From Polyangiaceae bacterium (lineage in GTDB: Bacteria > Myxococcota_A > Polyangia > Polyangiales > Polyangiaceae): a stretch of DNA of 64,000 nt. Shown piece after piece: positions 16,623 to 27,256 of the stretch (position 1 is its first letter; each line of letters opens with the position of its first letter). The notes under the pieces were generated by a model, which saw nothing but the letters and a program-made list of their open reading frames with translations, had not been told where the DNA came from and made no database searches. A program made the translations under genes and the position numbers. Where the stretch lies: positions 186,001-250,000 of the forward strand of contig JADJYE010000003.1 in NCBI GenBank assembly GCA_016719945.1. The letters run 5' to 3'.

Positions 16623-18494
16623 TCACGCGCGCTTCGGGCGCGGTGGAGGCGCCACGCTGGCCGCGACGGGCACGAAGGCCAGCACGACCGGCGGCGCCGT
16701 CGGCTCTCCGTGCACCTCGATCGAGCCGCCGTGAAGCTCGAACACGCTGCGCGCCAGGCTGAGCCCGAGCGTCAGCCCGCGCCCACGAGACGACGACTGG
16801 CGGGCGAACAAGGCCGCGAGCTCCACCGCGGTGATGGCGGTGTTGCCGTGATCGACCTCGATGCGGATGCGACGCTCGCGCGCGGGCACCGACGCGCGCA
16901 CGGTGACGCGCGCGGGCGCACCGTCCTGGGTCGGCGCCCTGAGCGCGTGGGCGATCACGACCGCGAGCGCGCGCGACAGCATCACCCGGTCGACCTCCGT
17001 CGTGGGCAGCCCCTCGCCGGCCTCCACCGTCAGCTCGCCCGACTCCTGCGACAGCTCCCGCGCCAGGCGCGCGGCGTGGGCGAGCCAATGTGAGACGGGG
17101 GTCGTCTGGCGCGCGAGCTTGAGCTGCCCCGCCTCGACGCGGGCGGCGTCGAGGATCGTCTCGATCAGCGCGACGAGCTCGCGGCCACGGGTCGCGATGA
17201 GATCGAGGCTCTCCGTCTGCGAGGGGGTGAGCGCCGAGCGGTCGATCGAGTCGGCGAACCCGAGGATCGCGTTGAGCGGGCTCTTGAGATCGTGGCTGAC
17301 GCTGGCGAAGAACAGCCCGCGCATCCTCAGCGCCGTCGCGCGCGCCTCGAGCGCGCGCTCCTGCGCCGCGGCGAAGACGCGAAAGCGCTCGGCCAGGGCC
17401 AGCGCGGCGCGGGCGAGCTCGCCCACCACGACGAACCTCGCCTCGATCGGGCCGTCGCCGCGACCCTTCAGCACCTCGTCGGTTCCCAGCGCACGGAGCC
17501 GGCCCGCGGCGCGGGAGAGGTCCCTCGACAGGAGCCGAGCGACGCTGCGCGCGGCGACCAGCCCGAGCAGCGAGAACCCCAGCGCTACGGCTGCGAGCGG
17601 GAGCGCGCCGCGGAAGCCCAGCGCGGTCGTGAACGCGACCGTCACCGAGCCGCGCTCCAGCGGGATCGCGAGGACGTGCTCGCCCTCGTCGGTGCGGCGG
17701 AGCCGCTCGAGCCGCTCCTCGTCCGTGAAGGCGATCGAATATCCCGCCTTTCGAGCGGCCTCGATCGCGGCGAGCTGGCCGACGTGGTCCCGGGTCTCAC
17801 CGGCGGCGACGACGCTCCTGCCGAGGATGGTCGCGGTCTCGATGCGGCCCTGATCGGTGAGCGCGCGAAGGTGCGCGAAGGACGCCAGGCCTCCGCCGAC
17901 CCCGACGAGGGCGATCGGCACGACGACGGCGAACGTGAGGTTGCGCCTCGACACGCGCCGCGGCTCGCCCCGCAGCGCGAGGTCGTCGAGGTGGGCGGTC
18001 ACCACCTCGAGCGGCGCGGCCTCCAGCAAGCGCGCGACCGATGACTGCGCGAGCACGTGGGCAGGGACGCTCGTCGCGAGGGTCATCATCGCGCCGAGCA
18101 GCAGCAGCTCCTGGGCGACGCTGGCCCCGAGGTCTCGTGGCAACGCGAGCACGACCGCGCCGAGCGCGACGAGCTCGACCGCCCACTTGACCCGCAGCGC
18201 ACGCTGAGGGACGCGGCTCAGCGCGTCGACCTCGTGCGTCTCGACGGCGCGTGACCCGAGCGCCAGCGCGCGCAGGGTGAAGCGAAGCCGCCCGAGTCGG
18301 ACGCCCACGGCGGCTCCTACGGTCGCCGCGGCGAGCAGACCGATCGCCGTTACCCGGATCGCCACCTCGCCGACCAGGCTGTCCTCCAGGCGGAGCACCG
18401 GCGGCACGAAGGCCGCCAGCGCGGCGAACCCGAGCACGGTGAGGATCGCCTGCTGCGCGATCACGCGCTTGCCGAACGACAGGGCCGGGTTCAC
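16623..18494 (-). CDS. Membrane histidine kinase-like protein with degenerate ATPase domain
   Basis: A 623-aa protein with hydrophobic helices at about 14-32, 42-62, 110-150 and a further pair at about 190-330 around a periplasmic loop. A HAMP-like linker leads to HisKA (SVSHDLKSPLNAILGFADSI). The ATPase half is eroded: the N-box reads LAVVIAHALRAP, with His in place of the essential Asn. The G1 box (normally DxGxGI) reads DHGNTAIT. The G2-like LTLGLSLARSVFELHGG remains. It probably cannot bind ATP normally. It overlaps the upstream kinase gene by 4 nt, so a heterodimer with that intact kinase is plausible. Confidence 0.82.
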   Translation of the reverse strand: MNPALSFGKRVIAQQAILTVLGFAALAAFVPPVLRLEDSLVGEVAIRVTAIGLLAAATVGAAVGVRLGRLRFTLRALALGSRAVETHEVDALSRVPQRALRVKWAVELVALGAVVLALPRDLGASVAQELLLLGAMMTLATSVPAHVLAQSSVARLLEAAPLEVVTAHLDDLALRGEPRRVSRRNLTFAVVVPIALVGVGGGLASFAHLRALTDQGRIETATILGRSVVAAGETRDHVGQLAAIEAARKAGYSIAFTDEERLERLRRTDEGEHVLAIPLERGSVTVAFTTALGFRGALPLAAVALGFSLLGLVAARSVARLLSRDLSRAAGRLRALGTDEVLKGRGDGPIEARFVVVGELARAALALAERFRVFAAAQERALEARATALRMRGLFFASVSHDLKSPLNAILGFADSIDRSALTPSQTESLDLIATRGRELVALIETILDAARVEAGQLKLARQTTPVSHWLAHAARLARELSQESGELTVEAGEGLPTTEVDRVMLSRALAVVIAHALRAPTQDGAPARVTVRASVPARERRIRIEVDHGNTAITAVELAALFARQSSSRGRGLTLGLSLARSVFELHGGSIEVHGEPTAPPVVLAFVPVAASVAPPPRPKRA

Positions 18495-20005
18495 GGCGGA
18501 TCCTTCGGCGGCGCGCTGGGAGGCCCCGGCGTCGCCGGCTCCGGAAGCATGCTGGTCGAGGACACGCGCGACTCGAGCGCCATCGCGATGTCGTCCTCCG
18601 TCGCCAGCGGGATGGTGAACGAGAACGTGGAGCCGCGCCCCACGACGCTGTCGAGGTGGACCTCACCGCCGTGCAGCTCGACCAGACGCTTCACGGTCGC
18701 GAGACCCAGACCGGCGCCGCCGACGCGCAGACGAGCGTCGGCGGACTGCCGATACGCTTCGAAGATCGCCTCCTTCTCTTCGTCGGGGATGCCGTACCCC
18801 GTGTCCTCCACCTCGACCAGCGCGTCTCGTCCTCGGCGCCACAGCCGCACCACCACACGCCCACGAGGGGTGAACTTGAGCGCGTTCGCGACGAGGTTCG
18901 TGAGGATCTGACGGACGCGCCGCTTGTCGGCCTGCGCGTACAGCTCGCGCTCCCCCTCGACGCTCAGGGACAGACCTTTGTCGCGCGCGAGCTTGCCGGC
19001 CTCGCGGGCGACCTCGTCCGCGGCGAGGCGCAGGTCGAGAGGCCGACGGGCGAGCTTGAGCTCGCCCGTCTCGAGCGCGGAAAGATCGAGGATGTCGTCG
19101 ATCAGCGTGCGCAGGTGCTCGCCGCTCGTGCGGATGGTCTCGACCGACTCGCGAGCGTCTTGCGACAGCGGGCCGTCGACCCCGCTCTCCAGGACGTGAG
19201 AAAACCCGAGGATGGCGTTGAGCGGTGTCCTCAGCTCGTGGCTCAGCCCCGCGAGGAACTCCAGTCGCTCGGCGTCGGTGCGGGCCGCCTCGCTCAGGTC
19301 GGCTCGGTAGCTCTTCTCGGCGGCGAGGAAGCGCTCCGCGAGCAGGTTGAACGCCGCCGTGAGCTGGCCGACCTCGTCGAACGCGCGGATGGGGACGAGC
19401 CTGCCCGCGGGGTCACTCTCCGGGTCGGCCATCGCCGCGATCTGCCCGCGGACGTATTGCACCTCGTCGTGGGCCGCGCGCGCGTAGCTGTAGGTCACGG
19501 CCGCTGCGACGCCGATCAGCGCGAGGGTCAGCGCCGCCACGGCCTGCGCGAGGCGCATCGACTCGGGAGGTGCGCTCGGGGAGGCGACCATCGCCACGAT
19601 GGACATGTGCTCGAGCGGGCGGCCGAGGGGCTGGGTCGAATAGCGGACCCGCCCGGCTCCGGTCTCGAGCACACCCTCTCCCGCGACCAGGAGCCCGACC
19701 ACATCCTCGCGCTCGAGCCGCTCGAACGCCGTGCTCGCGAGCGTCTGTCCGTCCTGGGTCACGAGGACGAGCCCGACCTCCTCTCGCTGCGAGATCTCGG
19801 AGAGCAGCGGTCCGCGGTCCTCGAGCGCCGTCAGGCGCAGGCGTGCGCCGAGCGACGTGGAGATCGCGGCGGCGCGCTCCCGCGCGACCGCGTCACTCGT
19901 CCCTTCGATCTCGCGCACCCCGATCGTCACCAGCGTGATCGCGGCGGCGAAGCCGATCAGCACGACGAGCAGCGGCGCGACCGGGAGGAGCGGGAGCCGG
20001 CGCAC
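18491..20005 (-). CDS. Transmembrane sensor histidine kinase
   Basis: A 504-aa kinase with a GTG start. Two transmembrane helices (about 7-28 and 165-188) flank a periplasmic sensor domain of about 135 residues. A HAMP domain (RAFDEVGQLTAAFNLLAERF) follows, then HisKA (LAGLSHELRTPLNAILGFSH). The catalytic domain has all boxes: QILTNLVANALKFTP, DTGYGIPDEEKEAIFEAYRQ and GAGLGLATVKRLVELHGG. No response regulator is nearby. Its stop is 4 nt inside the next gene, which encodes a similar kinase with a degraded ATPase. It lies 3 nt after a GNAT gene. Confidence 0.9.
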   Translation of the reverse strand: MRRLPLLPVAPLLVVLIGFAAAITLVTIGVREIEGTSDAVARERAAAISTSLGARLRLTALEDRGPLLSEISQREEVGLVLVTQDGQTLASTAFERLEREDVVGLLVAGEGVLETGAGRVRYSTQPLGRPLEHMSIVAMVASPSAPPESMRLAQAVAALTLALIGVAAAVTYSYARAAHDEVQYVRGQIAAMADPESDPAGRLVPIRAFDEVGQLTAAFNLLAERFLAAEKSYRADLSEAARTDAERLEFLAGLSHELRTPLNAILGFSHVLESGVDGPLSQDARESVETIRTSGEHLRTLIDDILDLSALETGELKLARRPLDLRLAADEVAREAGKLARDKGLSLSVEGERELYAQADKRRVRQILTNLVANALKFTPRGRVVVRLWRRGRDALVEVEDTGYGIPDEEKEAIFEAYRQSADARLRVGGAGLGLATVKRLVELHGGEVHLDSVVGRGSTFSFTIPLATEDDIAMALESRVSSTSMLPEPATPGPPSAPPKDPP

Positions 20006-20008
20006 GGC

Positions 20009-20581
20009 TCAAGCGTCGGTCGCCAGGAGCCCGAACACTGCGTGATCGAGCCAGCGCCCGTCGCACCACTCGGCCTGGCGCGCGACGCCCTCGAAGCGGA
20101 AGCCGAGGCGCCCGATCACCTTGAGCGAGGGGTGGTTGTCGGTCGCGGCGGCGACGCGAACTCGATGCACGCCCATCCGTCGAAAGGCGAAGTCGACGCA
20201 GCACCTGGCGGCCTCGGTCATGTAGCCGCGCCGGTGCGCCTCGTTGCGGAGCCAATACCCGAGCTCGGCGGAGCGGTGCATGTGCACGCACTGCTCGAGG
20301 CCGACGATCCCGATCAGCGAGCCGCTCGACTTCTCTCGGATCACGAAGCGAACGGCCCGCCCCTGGTCCCAGTCGGTGGCGCACGCCTCTGCGAACCGCC
20401 CGCTGGACACGGGGTCCGTGTGGTACTGCACCCAGGGCAACCAGCGCTGCAGCGTCGCGCGCGAGCCGTTCACCGCGAACCACAGCTCGTGCCCGTCCGA
20501 CGCGTCCACCGGCACCAACGCCAGGCGATCGGTCTCTACGGGCCGCTTGTGGAGGTCGCCGCGCGTAGGGATCGTCAGCAC
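20009..20581 (-). CDS. GNAT N-acetyltransferase, RimJ/RimL type
   Basis: A 190-aa acetyl-CoA-dependent transferase. The features are the RimL-like N-terminus (TDRLALVPVDASDG), a central strand with IVGLEQCVHMHRSAELGYWL, the acetyl-CoA-binding loop region HRRGYMTEAARCCVDFAF, and the C-terminal RVAAATDNHPSLKVIGRLGFRFEG. RimJ/RimL relatives acetylate the N-termini of ribosomal proteins or small amines; the substrate here is unknown. The GTG start is one base after the stop of the upstream kinase gene and its stop is 3 nt before a histidine-kinase gene, so it is embedded in a signalling operon. Confidence 0.88.
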   Translation of the reverse strand: MLTIPTRGDLHKRPVETDRLALVPVDASDGHELWFAVNGSRATLQRWLPWVQYHTDPVSSGRFAEACATDWDQGRAVRFVIREKSSGSLIGIVGLEQCVHMHRSAELGYWLRNEAHRRGYMTEAARCCVDFAFRRMGVHRVRVAAATDNHPSLKVIGRLGFRFEGVARQAEWCDGRWLDHAVFGLLATDA

Positions 20582-20582
20582 G

Positions 20583-23236
20583 TCACTTGCACTCTACGCG
20601 GACCGCGTACACCTCCGCCACGGAGGCCTCGAAGTCGACCCAGGTGGCGTACCACTCGTTGTCCTTGAGGCCCGCCGACACGGCGGGCGCCATCCGCTCG
20701 GCCGAGGCGAGCGGGGTGAGCCGCGCGACGGTGGAGCCCTCGGTCACGCTGTCGCGGTTGATGCCCCCCGTGATGAGCCCGCGCATCCGCTCGTACCAGA
20801 ACAGCTGGAGCTTGCCGGAGCTGTTCACGTTGATGCCCGGGCTGCGGCCCATGTTCTCCACGAACTCGCGGGCGAAGAGGGGCTCCTCGCCCTTGAGCAG
20901 CGCCGCCCAGATGCCGTCCTTGGACTCTTCGTGCCACACGGCGAAGCAGTGATCGGGCGCACAAGCCAGGCTCGGGGTGTCGACCCGCGTCTTCGGCTTG
21001 CTCAGCACGTTCATCTTGCCGACGACGCGATCCGGCGTTCGCGGGTTCATCCCCTCGCCGTTCACCCCTCCTTCGGCGAGCGACTCGAACGGGACGCGGA
21101 GGGTCACGACGGGCCGATCGGCGTCGCGCTCGAGCTTGAAGGTCAAACGCACGGACTCGCTGTCGGTGCCCAGCGTCAGGTGCCGCGGTCGCGTGCGACC
21201 GACCGCCTTCGGGGTGAAGGCCGTGAGGCGGATCTTTTCACCGACGGGCTCGAGGTCCCGGCTGAACTTCTGGGCGTAGATGTCCTCGGTGTTCTTGTCG
21301 GACGGCTGGACCCACGCGAACAGCAGGTTCTTGTCCGGCAGGATCGTCACCGACGGAGAGCTGGGGCCGCCGAGCGCCTGCGCGATCGTCTTCTGTCCGG
21401 ACATGATCCGGCCGTCGGCGTCGAGGTAGCGGGCGTAGATGCCGGGGAGGCGGGTGTCCCAGTGCACGATCAGGAATCTGTCTTCCATCGGGAAGATCAT
21501 GGGCCGCTGCACCGACTCGCCCTCGGGGGTGACGGGCAGCGGCTTGGCTCGAGCGCGCAGCGCCTCATCGAGCGGCACGGCGTACGCCTGGTCGGCCCCG
21601 CCCGTCGGCTCTGTCCACACCACGATGGCGCCATGGGCCCCGACCGCGATCGACGGGCTCCCCGCGGGAGTCCGCTTCGTCTTCTCGTCGAACTGATCGT
21701 AGCTGCGCGGCCTGGCGAGGCCGGTGATCTTGCACGCCGGCTCGGCCTTGTTGCCGGTCTTGAAAGCCTCGAGGTGCTGCTTGAAGGCCAGCGGCACGTG
21801 GTGCGTGGAGAGCTCGGTCGCCTTGAGCACCTTCTCTCGCGCGCCGTCGAGATCGCCCTTGGCGATCAGGTCCTGCGCCTCGGAGATGAGCGGTCGGAAG
21901 GGCAGTCCGTCGTCGTGCGAGAACGTCGAGCCGGTCGGCGCCGCGCTCGCGTTCACCGTGGCCGACAGCGGCGGCGCCGCGTCGCCCGCGTCGACCGACG
22001 CGCTGGCTGCGGGGTCCGTCGCCGGCGGCACCATCGTCCGGTAGGCGAAGTAGCCGCCCGCTCCGAGGATCGCCGCGATGCCGACCGTGAGCAGCGACTT
22101 GCCGGCGCCACCGCTCGGCTTGGCTGCGGGCGTCTTCGGCGCTGCGGTCGCCGCCGGCGCGCTCTCCGGGGCAGCAGGCGAGGGCGCGAGCCCTGCGCTC
22201 GAAGGTGCGGCGGTGCCTCCGAGGCTCTGACGCGAGCTGCCGATGCTCGCGCGGCTGGCGGCCCGCGAGCTGCGCTCGCTCGCGATCGCCGCCTCGAGCG
22301 CGCCGCGCAGGTGCGACAGATCCTGCGAGACGTCGGTGCCGCGCGGCATGATGTTCATCGCGAGCATCAGCTCGTCCGCGAACTCCTTCGGAGTCTGGAA
22401 CCGGCTCTCGATGTCCCTGGCGAGCGCCCGGTGGAACCAGTCCCGGAAGGTCGCGGGGAGATCCGGCCGGAAGGTGAGGGGGTCGGGCAGGTTGCCTTGC
22501 GCGATCTGGGCGAAGGTCATCGCGACGCCCTGCTCGGTCGACCACACGGTTCGCCCGGTGAGGCACTCGTAGGTGATGCAGCCGAGCGCCCACAGATCGG
22601 CGCGCGCGTCGACCGCGCCCTGCCCGCGGACCTGCTCCGGGCTCATGTACGCCGGGGTGCCGAACACCGCGCCCTCGCGCGTGAGGCGCGCTTGGGCCGC
22701 GCCGTCCTCCACGGGCTGGTAGAACTTCGCGAGGCCGAAATCGAGGATCTTCGCGAGGAGCGCGCCCTCTTCGTCCTTGGTGACGAAGATGTTCTCGGGC
22801 TTGAGATCGCGGTGGACGATCCCCGCGCCGTGCGCGCGGGTGAGGCCGCGGCAGGTCTGCGCCATCACCGTCACGGTGGTGTCGACGTCGATCGGGCCGA
22901 CCCGCACCATGCGCTCGTAGAGCGACTCGCCCTCGAGCAGCTCGAGCACCAGGAAGGGTCGGCCGTCCTCGGCAGCTTGCCCGAGTCGTAGACGTCGCAG
23001 ATGTACGGGCTGCGGATCGCGGCCGCGGCGCGCGCCTCGCGCAGGAACCGCTCCACCACGACCGTCGACGAGATCAGCTCTTGAGCGAGGACCTTGATCG
23101 CGACCCGCTTGCCGATGTCGACGTTCTCGGCCTCGTAAACGGACGCCATGCCGCCACGGCCGAGCTCGCCGGTGACTCGATATTTGCCGGCGATGACGAA
23201 ACCGACCGGGATTTTCGCCTTTTGGGTCGACGCCAC
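20583..23236 (-). CDS. Ser/Thr kinase with transmembrane helix and extracellular repeat domain (frameshifted)
   Basis: About 884 aa after repair. The N-terminal kinase part reads KYRVTGELGRGGMASVYEAE, VAIKVLAQ and ICDVYDSGKL, and then breaks. The following frame continues with FLVLELLEGESLYERM-like sequence, HRDLKPENIFV, DFGLAK and YMSPEQVRG. One missing base near 22972 (a GG reduced to G on the minus strand) explains it; length is 2654 nt. After the kinase comes an Ala/Ser-rich linker, one transmembrane helix (LTVGIAAILGAGGYFAY) and an outside domain of about 450 residues. That domain has repeated blocks of the type PSIAVGAHGAIVVWTEP, RFLIVHWDTRLPGIYARYLD and LLFAWVQPSDKNTEDIYAQ, which look beta-propeller-like. 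It is the first gene of an operon and is divergent from glnB. Confidence 0.86.
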
Positions 23237-23427
23237 AGGGGGAGGGCCTTGCTGCGGCAGCCTATTCTACGTGGTCACGCCCTTCAACACGGGTGAACGG
23301 AAGGACGCATCAAGCGCGGGTCGCGGCCGAAACGCTCCCGAAACAGACCCCTTGCTACGACACCCGCGGCCGGCCGGGCCGTTGGGCCTCCCCCCACGAC
23401 CCTTGGTCGAGCCCGCGAGGTACGGAC

Positions 23428-23766
23428 ATGAAGAGGGTCGTAGCCATCATTCGGCCGTTCAAGTTGGACGAGGTCAAGGACGCGCTCGCGGAGATCCCCA
23501 TCGGGGGCATGACCGTGACCGAGGTGAAGGGCTTCGGCCGCACCGGGGGCAAGAAGGAGGTCTACCGAGGCTCCGCCTACGTCGTCGACTTCGTGCCCAA
23601 GGTGCAGATCGACGTGATCGTCCCCGACGCCCAAGTAGACAGCGTCATCGACGCGATCCTGAAGAGCGCCAAGACCGGTCGCATCGGAGACGGGAAGATC
23701 TTCGTGTACCCGGTGGACGACGTGATCCGTATCCGAACGGGAGAGCGCGGCGAAGAGGCCATCTGA
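23428..23766 (+). CDS. glnB: Nitrogen regulatory protein P-II
   Basis: A 112-aa trimeric sensor of 2-oxoglutarate, ATP/ADP and glutamine status. Start ATG with GAGG 7 nt upstream. The T-loop carries Tyr51 (RGSAYVVDF), the uridylylation site in proteobacterial GlnB, and the C-terminal signature GKIFVYPVDDVIRIRTGERG is complete. It sits 72 bp before glnA, the usual arrangement, and would control glutamine synthetase via the adenylyltransferase and other partners. No clear sigma-54 promoter is visible in the 190-bp gap to the divergent kinase gene. Confidence 0.95.
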   Translation: MKRVVAIIRPFKLDEVKDALAEIPIGGMTVTEVKGFGRTGGKKEVYRGSAYVVDFVPKVQIDVIVPDAQVDSVIDAILKSAKTGRIGDGKIFVYPVDDVIRIRTGERGEEAI

Positions 23767-23838
23767 AGGCCGACCGCGACGAGAGTCTCGCGCCGGGTGG
23801 CCCGGCGCCTTCACGAAAAGAAGACGAGGAAAGAAGCC

Positions 23839-25248
<1,410 letters not shown>

Positions 25249-25258
25249 AACGCCACCT

Positions 25259-25488
25259 TCTGCACGGCCGAGGAGCGCAAGCCCCGGAGGCCGGAGTTGG
25301 GGGTGAGGGACCGCGCGGAGCGCGGAGCCCGAGGGGGTCTGCACCAGACCCCCTAACTAAAATCGCTCCGCGGGGCCCGGCCACAGCGGCTCAAACCTCT
25401 AGGCCGGGTCACTGCTCGTCTCGCTCCGCGGGGCCCGGCCACAGCGGCTCAACCTCTAGGCCCGGCCACGGCTCCTCGGCCGTGCAGA
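25259..25488. repeat. Intergenic element bounded by an 18-bp inverted repeat
   Basis: TCTGCACGGCCGAGGAGC at 25259-25276 and its exact reverse complement at 25471-25488 enclose about 195 bp. Inside are a perfect 9-bp hairpin (GGGGGTCTG, loop CAC, CAGACCCCC; 25333-25353) and two tandem copies of a roughly 55-bp unit starting with CTCGCTCCGCGGGGCCCGG (about 25365 and 25419). The hairpin is a likely terminator for glnA. The whole could be a MITE-like element or a long stem-loop. No gene is seen in the 274-bp gap. Confidence 0.7.
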
Positions 25489-25522
25489 GGGCGCGATGTT
25501 GCGCGGGGCAGAGGGCGCGATG

Positions 25523-26590
25523 TCACGCTTCTTCTTCGCGGTCGATGGCGCGGCCGAGGCTCGCTTTGACGAGCTGGCCGACCAGGGTTCGCGTGGCGTA
25601 GCTGCGGTCTTCGAGGAGGGGATCGGGCGTGGTCTGTCCTCCCTCGCTCAGGCGCTCGAGCGCCTCGTCGAGCGCCTCCATCGTGGGGTACCGGTCCTCC
25701 GGGTTCTTGCGTATCGCGGTCATGACCACGTGCTCGAGCCGCGGGTCGATCCCGGTGACGAAGGTCGATGGGGGCGGCGGGCTCGTCCACACGTGGTGGG
25801 CGAGGGTCGCTACCTCGTCGTCTCCGTTCGAGAAGGGCAGCCGGCCCGCGAGCATCCGAAAGGCGACCATGCCGAGCGCGTAGAGGTCGGTGCGCCCGTC
25901 GAGGGGCTCGCCGAGCACCTGCTCTGGAGCCATCGTCGCGGGGGAGCCGACCACGACGCCCGCCGCGGTGATGTTGCCCTCCTTCAGCTTGGAGAGGCCA
26001 AAGTCGACGATCTTCAGCTCGTAGGGAGCGCCCGGCTCCCCCAGCAAGAAGAGGTTCTCGGGCTTCACGTCCCGATGGATGATCCCGACCCTGTGCGCTG
26101 CGCCCAGCGCCGAGGCGGCCTGGCGGAGCGCCGGCACCGCGATCGCGACGGGCATCCTGCCCTGACGGTCGAGAAAGTCGCCGACCGTCTCGCCGACCAA
26201 GAACTCCATCACCAAGAAGGGCGCCCCGTCTTCCTCGCGCACCCCCTCGTCGTAGACCTGCACGATGCTCGGGTGACCGATCGTGCTCGCCATCATCGCC
26301 TCGCGGTGGAAGCGCTCGCGCACGGTCGGATCGTCGCGGTACGGCTCTTCGAGGACCTTGATGGCGACGGGCGCGCCCGAGCGCTCGTCGACCGCCAGGT
26401 AGACGCGGGCCATCGCGCCCATCCCGATGAAGCCGCGGATCTTGTAGCGCCCGGCGAGCAGGCGGCCCGAGCTCCGCGTGCGCTCGACCGCCACCGGGGG
26501 CGCGCTCGCCTGCTGCACCGTCTCGGCGCCGTCGTACGGGCAGAAGCGGTAGCCCTCCGGCAAGGGGCTGCGACAGCGCGGACACTCCAC
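25523..26590 (-). CDS. Ser/Thr protein kinase with N-terminal zinc ribbon
   Basis: A 355-aa soluble kinase, GTG start. Residues 3-19 (CPRCRSPLPEGYRFCPYDG) form a CxxC...CxxD zinc-ribbon-like start. The kinase domain spans about 47-315 with GMGAMARVYLAVD, VAIKVLEE, HRDVKPENLF, DFGLSK and a slightly unusual ATMAPEQ. All catalytic residues are present. The C-terminal 40 residues are hydrophilic and there is no membrane anchor. It ends 270 bp from glnA on the opposite strand and starts 34 bp after the ERG2-like gene, so it may be the third gene of that operon. Confidence 0.9.
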   Translation of the reverse strand: MECPRCRSPLPEGYRFCPYDGAETVQQASAPPVAVERTRSSGRLLAGRYKIRGFIGMGAMARVYLAVDERSGAPVAIKVLEEPYRDDPTVRERFHREAMMASTIGHPSIVQVYDEGVREEDGAPFLVMEFLVGETVGDFLDRQGRMPVAIAVPALRQAASALGAAHRVGIIHRDVKPENLFLLGEPGAPYELKIVDFGLSKLKEGNITAAGVVVGSPATMAPEQVLGEPLDGRTDLYALGMVAFRMLAGRLPFSNGDDEVATLAHHVWTSPPPPSTFVTGIDPRLEHVVMTAIRKNPEDRYPTMEALDEALERLSEGGQTTPDPLLEDRSYATRTLVGQLVKASLGRAIDREEEA

Positions 26591-26624
26591 GCAGCTAGGC
26601 TAGCAGCGACGCCACGCGCGAGCG

Positions 26625-27254
26625 TCAGGTGCCGAGCAGGGCCTTGACGGCGCGCGCGGCGCGGACGACCGGTGAGCCGTCGGCCTCGCCGGGCTTACGC
26701 CCGTGCAGCATCGCGCCCACCGCGGCGTGCGTGTAGATGCGCAGCGTCTTCACCACGGTGCGCGGGTCGAGCACGCTCGTGAACTGGTCGATCAGGCCGA
26801 ACGGCAGCATCGCCGGGATGTTCCCTCGTGCGTACTCGAGCGCGTAGCAGTGGTCGGGCATGCGATAGCCCCTCGCCTCGCCGCGCGGCATGTGGTGCAT
26901 GTCGCCCGGCTTGAAGACCATGCGCTCGCCGTCGCCCTCGTTGAAGGCCCACTGCTCTCCTTCGAGGATCATGAAGTAGTCGTCGGCGAGGAAGCGCCCG
27001 CTGAAGCCCTCGGTCCCGATCGGGGTGCCGAAGACGATCAGGTACTCGTGCAGCGAGGCGTGCAAGATCGTCATCTGGCCCATCGCGCCGCCGGCGACGT
27101 TGAAGACCCAGTCGTCCTCCATCGCGATGTGCCCGGGGTACAGGTCGCTGAGGCGCTCGCGCAAGATCGCGACCTTGCCGCGCAGCGGCCGGCCGCTCGC
27201 GACGGCCTCCTTGGCGACCCCGTGGAGGACGTTTTGATCGAAGACGTACGGCAC
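26625..27254 (-). CDS. ERG2/sigma-1-receptor-like protein, putative sterol C8-C7 isomerase
   Basis: A 209-aa protein of the ERG2/sigma-1-receptor family, which in fungi moves the C8 double bond of sterols to C7. Shared blocks with the eukaryotic family: LSDLYPGHI, WVFNVAGGAMGQMTILHASL, EYLIVFGTPIGTEGFSGR, FKPGDMHHMPRGEA and ALEYARGNIPAMLPFGLID. The two acidic residues important in sigma-1 receptor (Asp126, Glu172) have counterparts at about Asp92 and Glu140. Unlike the eukaryotic proteins it has no N-terminal membrane helix. It starts with GTG two bases after the stop of the ERG3-like gene. Family assignment is strong; sterol as substrate is inferred from the pairing. Confidence 0.85.
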   Translation of the reverse strand: MPYVFDQNVLHGVAKEAVASGRPLRGKVAILRERLSDLYPGHIAMEDDWVFNVAGGAMGQMTILHASLHEYLIVFGTPIGTEGFSGRFLADDYFMILEGEQWAFNEGDGERMVFKPGDMHHMPRGEARGYRMPDHCYALEYARGNIPAMLPFGLIDQFTSVLDPRTVVKTLRIYTHAAVGAMLHGRKPGEADGSPVVRAARAVKALLGT

Positions 27255-27256
27255 GG

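Noticed and set aside
20244..22991. A plus-strand open frame of 915 codons opposite the GNAT and Ser/Thr kinase genes.
   Set aside because: It has no domains, and both minus-strand genes beneath it have clear family motifs.
23236..23428. A sigma-54 promoter in front of glnB.
   Set aside because: Expected from biology, but no TGGCAC-N5-TTGC pattern with the proper spacing is visible in the gap.
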